From Chryseobacterium carnipullorum (lineage in GTDB: Bacteria > Bacteroidota > Bacteroidia > Flavobacteriales > Weeksellaceae): a stretch of DNA of 64,000 nucleotides. Positions 59,182-64,000 of the stretch are shown here, piece by piece (the first letter of the stretch is position 1; every line of letters begins with the position of its first letter). The notes beneath the pieces were generated by a model that worked only from the letters and a program-made list of their open reading frames with translations, made no database searches and was not told where the DNA came from. The position numbers and the translations under genes were made by a program. The stretch is from positions 62,001 to 126,000 of the forward strand of contig NZ_FRCD01000003.1 in assembly GCF_900142785.1 (NCBI RefSeq), read 5' to 3'.

Positions 59182-61980
59182 TTAAAATTCTAATTGCATA
59201 CCTACCATTACAGTTTTAACAGCAGGATAAGTATAAAGATTATATGATCCAGGAACGAACAGTGAAGAAGAGTTCGCTGAACCTAAAGAAACTTCTGGTT
59301 CCCCATGAAACTTAGTCGCTGTAAACAAGTTTTGTCCCTGTACATATGCTCTAAGTTTATTAATTGGGAATCCATCACCAAAAAAGCTTTTATCAAATGT
59401 ATAACCCAAAGTAAGAGATCTCAATCTTAAATAATCTGATTTTTCTACAAACTGATCTGAGCTACGAAGTCCGTTTTCGTCTACTTTTTGGAAAACTCCG
59501 GTATCTCCAGGGTTCTGCCAGTAATTAGCAGCAGCCTGCGCTACATTGTATCCTCCAACAGCACTTGTAGGATCAACAGCATTCTGATACATATTATTAT
59601 AAGTATACCCTCCTAACTTAAATGAGAAGTCAGCGCTAAAATCCAATCCTTTATACTGAACAGTAGTACCAAATCCTCCAAAACTTTTAGGGAAAGGTGA
59701 TTTATCTGTAAGAGGAACAGCATCAGATGCACTGTAAACATTTGTTACATTACCATTTTTATCATAATATAATGCATCTCCATTACTAGGATCTACTCCA
59801 GCAAATCTTACATTATAGAACATGTAAGGAGTTTCTCCAACTTTTAAATAAGTATAACCTAAATTTCTTTCTGTTTGCTCTCCTGCTAGTTTATCTAACT
59901 TAGCTTTTTGGAAAGAAATATTAGCATGAAGATTCAAATTGAAATCTTGCTTTTTAAGCACATCTACACTCAATTCCATTTCCAATCCTTTTTGAGTCAT
60001 GTCTCCAGCGTTGATATACTGATAATATCCACCTTGTTGTTTATCAAAAGGAACCATTTGTACAAAGTCTTTCCTTTTATTCTGATAAACTTCTACTGAT
60101 CCTCTGATTCTTCTATTCCATATTGAATAATCAATTCCTAAGTTAGTAATGGCATTAGATTCCCATTTCAGATTCTCATTCCCAATAACAAAGTTCCCTC
60201 CACTTAAAGTTCCTGGGTACAGCGTAGCACCAGTACCATACAATCCATAGCTTACGTTTGTTACGTTAAAATAATCTGGAAGTGAGCCATCATTTCCAGT
60301 AGTTCCGTAAGATGCTCTTAATTTTAGGTCATTAATAAAACCTCCACTTAAGAAATCTTCTTTTGCTATATTCCATGCTGCACTTGCAGACCAGAATATA
60401 CCACTTTGGTTATTTATTCCGAATCTTGAAGATGCATCTCTTCTAACTGATCCTGTTAACAAATACCTACCAGCATAATCATAATTCACAATACCTGCTA
60501 AACTAAATAATGTATTTCGCACTTTAGTTCCTGTGAATGTATTTCTTGCAGAAGGAGTTGTAATTGAAGGCACACTAATTACCGGAGATTTTAACCCATA
60601 TGCGCTTGCATTCAATGTTTCGTTAAAATTATCATTGTATTCAACAAAACCTAATACATCAAAATTATGTTGACCAAATGATTTTTTATAATTCAATGAG
60701 TTATTCCATGTATAATTGAATCCATAGAATGAATTTTTAGCTATTTGACCTGTAGGTACCTGTTGATTAACAGTTAAATCTAGGTTTGACCCTTTCTTCA
60801 ACCAGCTTGTATTCATGAACCAATCAAAAAGTCCGTTAAAGTTTGTTTTAAACTTCAGTCCATCAATAATTTTGTACTCTGCAAATAAATTAACAGGAAT
60901 ACGTAATCTCTGATCTTGTCTCTTCCATGTACGTATCTGTTCTACAACATTTGAACCAGCACTCATTGTTTGATTATAGCTACCATCTGGATTATATATC
61001 GACTCAAATGGTGCATATAAATACATTGCTGCAAAAGGGTTCTGAGTATTGAAAATATCAGAGAAGTTATCAGTAACTTGATATTGTACTCCAAGATTAA
61101 CCCCTACATTTAATTTTTCACTTAGTTTATTTGTGAAACCAAAATTCCCAGTATATCTATCCAATCCATTTATATCCCTTAGAATACCCGTATCTTTATC
61201 ATATCCTAATGAATAATAAAATGTATTCTCTTTGGTACCTCCCTGAGCACTAAACAAATAAGATTGAATACTTGAATTTCTCAACAAATCTTTTTGCCAA
61301 TTGTGATCATTAGCTGCCAAAGTATTTATTTCATCTTGTGTTCTTGGATCAAAGTCCAGGAAACCTAACTGATTTTGAAAATTTAGTAACTCTCTTGAAT
61401 TCATCATCTTGTAATTATTGTCTTTTAGCTTTTCACTAAAACCAAACTTACTCTCAAATGAATATAACGTTTTACCAGAACGTCCAGATTTAGTAGTTAC
61501 TACTACTACTCCGTTAGCTCCTCTTGCTCCGTACTGTGCTGTAGCAGCAGCATCTTTAAGAATAGTGATGGACTCAACATCTGCAGGATTGATTGCACTA
61601 AACTGTCTAGCAGTCATATACATCCCATTTACTACATAAGTAGGCTCTGATGATCCTCCGACACCAGCAACACCTCTTACTAAAATTGTAGCTACAGAGC
61701 CCGGTTGTCCTGTTACACTTTGTACAAACACCCCTGAAGCTCTTCCCTGTAAGGAGTTACCAAGAGAGGTAGTAGGCGTGTTTCGTCTGATCTCATCTCC
61801 GCTTACAACTGCCTGAGCCTGATTAATTTCATCTGCTTTTTTTCGCTGATAACCTGTAACTATTACTTCATCAATTTTAGTTTCATTGTTTACAGTATCA
61901 TTTTTTACAGTTTGTGCGAAAGCAACCTGTCCCAAAAAGAACAGCGCCCCAGCACTTAATACACGTAGTTTAACATTCAT
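59182..61980 (-). CDS. SusC/RagA-family TonB-dependent receptor, second pair
   Basis: 932 residues. A signal peptide ends at VAFAQ (23). There is no carboxypeptidase-like domain; the TonB box and plug follow at once (KIDEVIVTGYQRKKA, ATILVRGVAG, PTYVVNGMYM, YGARGANGVVVVTTKSG). The barrel runs to AVKTVMVGMQLEF, ending in Phe. I see no riboswitch here, in contrast to the pair at 44 kb. Partner of the SusD downstream. Confidence 0.95.
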   Translation of the reverse strand: MNVKLRVLSAGALFFLGQVAFAQTVKNDTVNNETKIDEVIVTGYQRKKADEINQAQAVVSGDEIRRNTPTTSLGNSLQGRASGVFVQSVTGQPGSVATILVRGVAGVGGSSEPTYVVNGMYMTARQFSAINPADVESITILKDAAATAQYGARGANGVVVVTTKSGRSGKTLYSFESKFGFSEKLKDNNYKMMNSRELLNFQNQLGFLDFDPRTQDEINTLAANDHNWQKDLLRNSSIQSYLFSAQGGTKENTFYYSLGYDKDTGILRDINGLDRYTGNFGFTNKLSEKLNVGVNLGVQYQVTDNFSDIFNTQNPFAAMYLYAPFESIYNPDGSYNQTMSAGSNVVEQIRTWKRQDQRLRIPVNLFAEYKIIDGLKFKTNFNGLFDWFMNTSWLKKGSNLDLTVNQQVPTGQIAKNSFYGFNYTWNNSLNYKKSFGQHNFDVLGFVEYNDNFNETLNASAYGLKSPVISVPSITTPSARNTFTGTKVRNTLFSLAGIVNYDYAGRYLLTGSVRRDASSRFGINNQSGIFWSASAAWNIAKEDFLSGGFINDLKLRASYGTTGNDGSLPDYFNVTNVSYGLYGTGATLYPGTLSGGNFVIGNENLKWESNAITNLGIDYSIWNRRIRGSVEVYQNKRKDFVQMVPFDKQQGGYYQYINAGDMTQKGLEMELSVDVLKKQDFNLNLHANISFQKAKLDKLAGEQTERNLGYTYLKVGETPYMFYNVRFAGVDPSNGDALYYDKNGNVTNVYSASDAVPLTDKSPFPKSFGGFGTTVQYKGLDFSADFSFKLGGYTYNNMYQNAVDPTSAVGGYNVAQAAANYWQNPGDTGVFQKVDENGLRSSDQFVEKSDYLRLRSLTLGYTFDKSFFGDGFPINKLRAYVQGQNLFTATKFHGEPEVSLGSANSSSLFVPGSYNLYTYPAVKTVMVGMQLEF

Positions 61981-62607
61981 ATTAACAAATTTTAATATAT
62001 TTAATTGGCAAATATGTTAATAAATATTAACATTCACAAGTATTATAAAGATATATGTAAAAGCTTTTATATATATGTTGTTTTTAACTATTAAGTGAAA
62101 TAATAAAGATTAAACAATAATATCTAGCTTTATTTGTATAAATATTTTATTTTCAAGCATGTTATTTTTTTTAACAAATTATTATTAATACAAAAAATAT
62201 TATTTAGAATCAATACAAATTAAAATAAAATATTAATGAATCGAAAAATAGTTTTATAAAATTTTGATTTTCATGCATTTAGTTCAATAATTACAATATT
62301 TTTTTTTTAGAGATTTGTATTTTATAGCTCCCTTATTCTTACGTTTTTAGTAGTCTAATACTATTTAATCCGGCATTAATTATAATGCTTTACTTCGTTA
62401 TTAACATAATTTATAAAAAAGTTTTAAGAGTGACTTTACTGAAGTAAAAATCTTACTACACAATTATTTCATTTGTATCTTAGGATAATTAATATAAATA
62501 AAATAGATCTTATTAACCTACAGCATACTAAGTATTTACAAGAAAAACAATAAAAAAAAAGCCACTTTTTACAAAGTGGCTTTCCTATATCAATAGTTTA
62601 AAAACTA
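61981..62607. other. Long AT-rich spacer between susC and infB
   Basis: 627 nt with hardly any GC. It contains the infB terminator at 62551-62583. No consensus promoter for susC is found (the nearest, CATATTTG, has one mismatch), and no open frame or RNA structure. It may carry control elements I cannot read. Confidence 0.6.
62551..62583 (-). terminator. infB terminator
   Basis: GCCACTTT / AAAGTGGC, loop of four bases, with a long T-run on the minus strand (A at 62552-62560). Confidence 0.9.
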
Positions 62608-64000
62608 TTATTTCAATTTCTTCTTAACCGCTACTTGTTCGTAAACTTCAAGAATATCTCCGATTTCAATATCGTTGTAACCTTTCAAGTTCAGACCACA
62701 TTCATAACCTTTGGTTACTTCTCTTACGTCATCTTTGAAACGCTTCAAGCTTTCCAGTTCCCCGTCAAATTTCACGATACCATCTCTCAGTACTCTTACT
62801 TTCGAGCTTCTCGTTACTTTTCCTGAAAGAACCATACATCCTGCGATTGTTCCAACTTTAGAGATTTTGAATACTTCTCTGATCTCAACATTACCCATCA
62901 CCTGTTCTTTGATTTCAGGAGAAAGCATACCTTCCATGGCTTCTTTCACCTCATCAATAGCAGCATAAATTACGGAGTATGTTCTGATCTCAATTTCTTC
63001 TCTATCAGCTAATTCTTTAGCATTAGCACCAGCTCTTACGTTAAATCCGATGATAATCGCATCAGAAGCTGTAGCTAAGTTAACATCAGATTCGGTAATC
63101 TGTCCAACTCCTTTATGAAGGATATTCACATTGATCTCTGCAGTAGATAGTCTTTGTAACTGATCCGATAATGCTTCTACGGAACCATCCACGTCACCTT
63201 TAAGGATAATGTTCAATTCCTTAAACTCGCCTAATGCGATTCTTCTTCCAAGTTCTTCAAGCGTAGTATGCTTCTTAGTTCTTATCGAAAGTTCTCTCTG
63301 TAGTTGTTCTCTCTTATTAGCAATGGTTTTAGCTTCACTTTCGTCTGCGTATACCTTAAATTTATCACCAGCTGTTGGTGCTCCATCTAAACCTAAGATG
63401 GTAACAGGAATTGACGGACCAGCTTCTTTAAGGTTTCTTCCTCTTTCATCAAGCATTGCTTTTACTTTACCGTGGTTTTTACCAGCGACTACGTAATCAC
63501 CAACCTTTAAGGTACCGGTCTGTACTAACATTGTAGCAACATATCCTCTACCTTTATCTAATGAAGCTTCAATAACAACCCCTTGAGCAGCTCTATCCGG
63601 ATTAGCTTTCAGATCAAGCATTTCTGCCTGAAGTAATACCTTCTCCAATAGAACGTCCATATTGTTACCAAACTTCGCAGAAATCTCCTGTGCCTGAACA
63701 TTCCCACCCCATTCTTCAACTAAGATGTTCATTCCAGAAAGCTGCTGACGGATATTATCAGGATTTGCACTTGGTCTGTCCACTTTGTTCAATGCAATGA
63801 TCATTGGCACTCCTGCTGCCTGTGCGTGAGAAATTGCTTCTCTCGTTTGTGGCATTACATCATCATCCGCTGCAATCACAATAATAGCAATATCGGTGAT
63901 CTGAGCACCTCTGGCTCTCATCGCGGTAAACGCTTCGTGACCCGGTGTATCTAAGAATGTAATTCTCTGTCCGTTTTCTAATTTTACGTTGTATGCTCCA
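62608..64000 (-). CDS. infB: Translation initiation factor IF-2, C-terminal 464 residues
   Basis: The C-terminal half is present; the N-terminus continues past the right edge. It brings initiator tRNA to the 30S subunit as a GTPase. At the right edge the G domain starts with [10 protein letters not shown], then the G3 motif [15 protein letters not shown] and NKVDRPSAN as G4. Domains II, III and IV follow, with the late [17 protein letters not shown] typical of IF-2. An ATG at 63921 is internal, not a start. Confidence 0.98.
   Translation of the reverse strand, partial: GAYNVKLENGQRITFLDTPGHEAFTAMRARGAQITDIAIIVIAADDDVMPQTREAISHAQAAGVPMIIALNKVDRPSANPDNIRQQLSGMNILVEEWGGNVQAQEISAKFGNNMDVLLEKVLLQAEMLDLKANPDRAAQGVVIEASLDKGRGYVATMLVQTGTLKVGDYVVAGKNHGKVKAMLDERGRNLKEAGPSIPVTILGLDGAPTAGDKFKVYADESEAKTIANKREQLQRELSIRTKKHTTLEELGRRIALGEFKELNIILKGDVDGSVEALSDQLQRLSTAEINVNILHKGVGQITESDVNLATASDAIIIGFNVRAGANAKELADREEIEIRTYSVIYAAIDEVKEAMEGMLSPEIKEQVMGNVEIREVFKISKVGTIAGCMVLSGKVTRSSKVRVLRDGIVKFDGELESLKRFKDDVREVTKGYECGLNLKGYNDIEIGDILEVYEQVAVKKKLK

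Noticed and set aside
1..64000. CRISPR arrays, prophage, rRNA or integrase genes
   Set aside because: Looked for and not seen; the direct repeats noted are only two-copy.

Overview
The window looks like chromosomal DNA of a flavobacterium, most likely Chryseobacterium or a close Weeksellaceae relative. This is inferred from content, not from a database search. The pointers are promoters of the Bacteroidetes type (TTG, about 19-20 nt, TAnnTTTG), two SusC/SusD pairs, secreted proteins with C-terminal type IX sorting (T9SS) domains, the bacillithiol gene bshC, GYDIA-type GHMP kinase and a putative porin of Bacteroidetes type. The DNA is AT-rich and has A-rich sequences in place of strong Shine-Dalgarno sites.

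Layout. 1-9.7 kb is housekeeping: a 5-formyl-THF cyclo-ligase start, a tRNA hydroxylase TrhO carrying an extra TrhP-like C-terminal domain, DegP protease, RidA, an LptD-like outer-membrane protein, a cell-wall amidase, three tRNA-Glu genes and ribosomal protein S20. 9.7-11.7 kb is a FadR-type regulator next to an Fsr-like MFS exporter; the same 23-nt operator precedes both. 11.9-13.2 kb has a T9SS cargo gene and the frameshifted 3' end of another.

13.3-29.9 kb is a minus-strand metal and redox block. The first part holds an MbnP/MbnH-like pair with an outer-membrane barrel, an exported superoxide dismutase, SCO1, a YHS lipoprotein and two related small Cys-containing proteins. The second part is a zinc/cadmium efflux block: ZntA-type P-ATPase, Fur-family regulator, CDF transporter, bestrophin, CzcB, and a CzcA fused to a CzcC/TolC-like protein. 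The dyad TGCAAT-N3-ATTGCA lies upstream of both the ATPase and the CzcA fusion.

31.0-39.4 kb is an RHS polymorphic-toxin locus: a tail-fibre-like secreted protein, a T9SS mini-protein with one YD motif, a 2191-residue SpvB/FG-GAP/YD/RHS protein with an unrecognised C-terminal domain, and a small AT-rich gene 1 nt downstream that is a candidate immunity gene. About 80-nt imperfect direct repeats derived from a susD 3' end flank it. The right copy is the real end of the next susD; the left copy is a relic.

39.6-44.3 kb is a susC-susD operon with a SAM-I (S-box) riboswitch, a terminator hairpin and an inverted repeat over the -33 box. 44.5-47.5 kb has three small overlapping genes, two with helix-turn-helix motifs, and two exported proteins. 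48-57.6 kb is housekeeping again: aroQ, pckA, a GHMP kinase with fabD, a LysM/periplasmic-binding protein, bshC and a porin. 57.7-62 kb is a second susC-susD pair, and the window ends inside infB. No CRISPR array, insertion sequence with a catalytic transposase, prophage or rRNA was seen.
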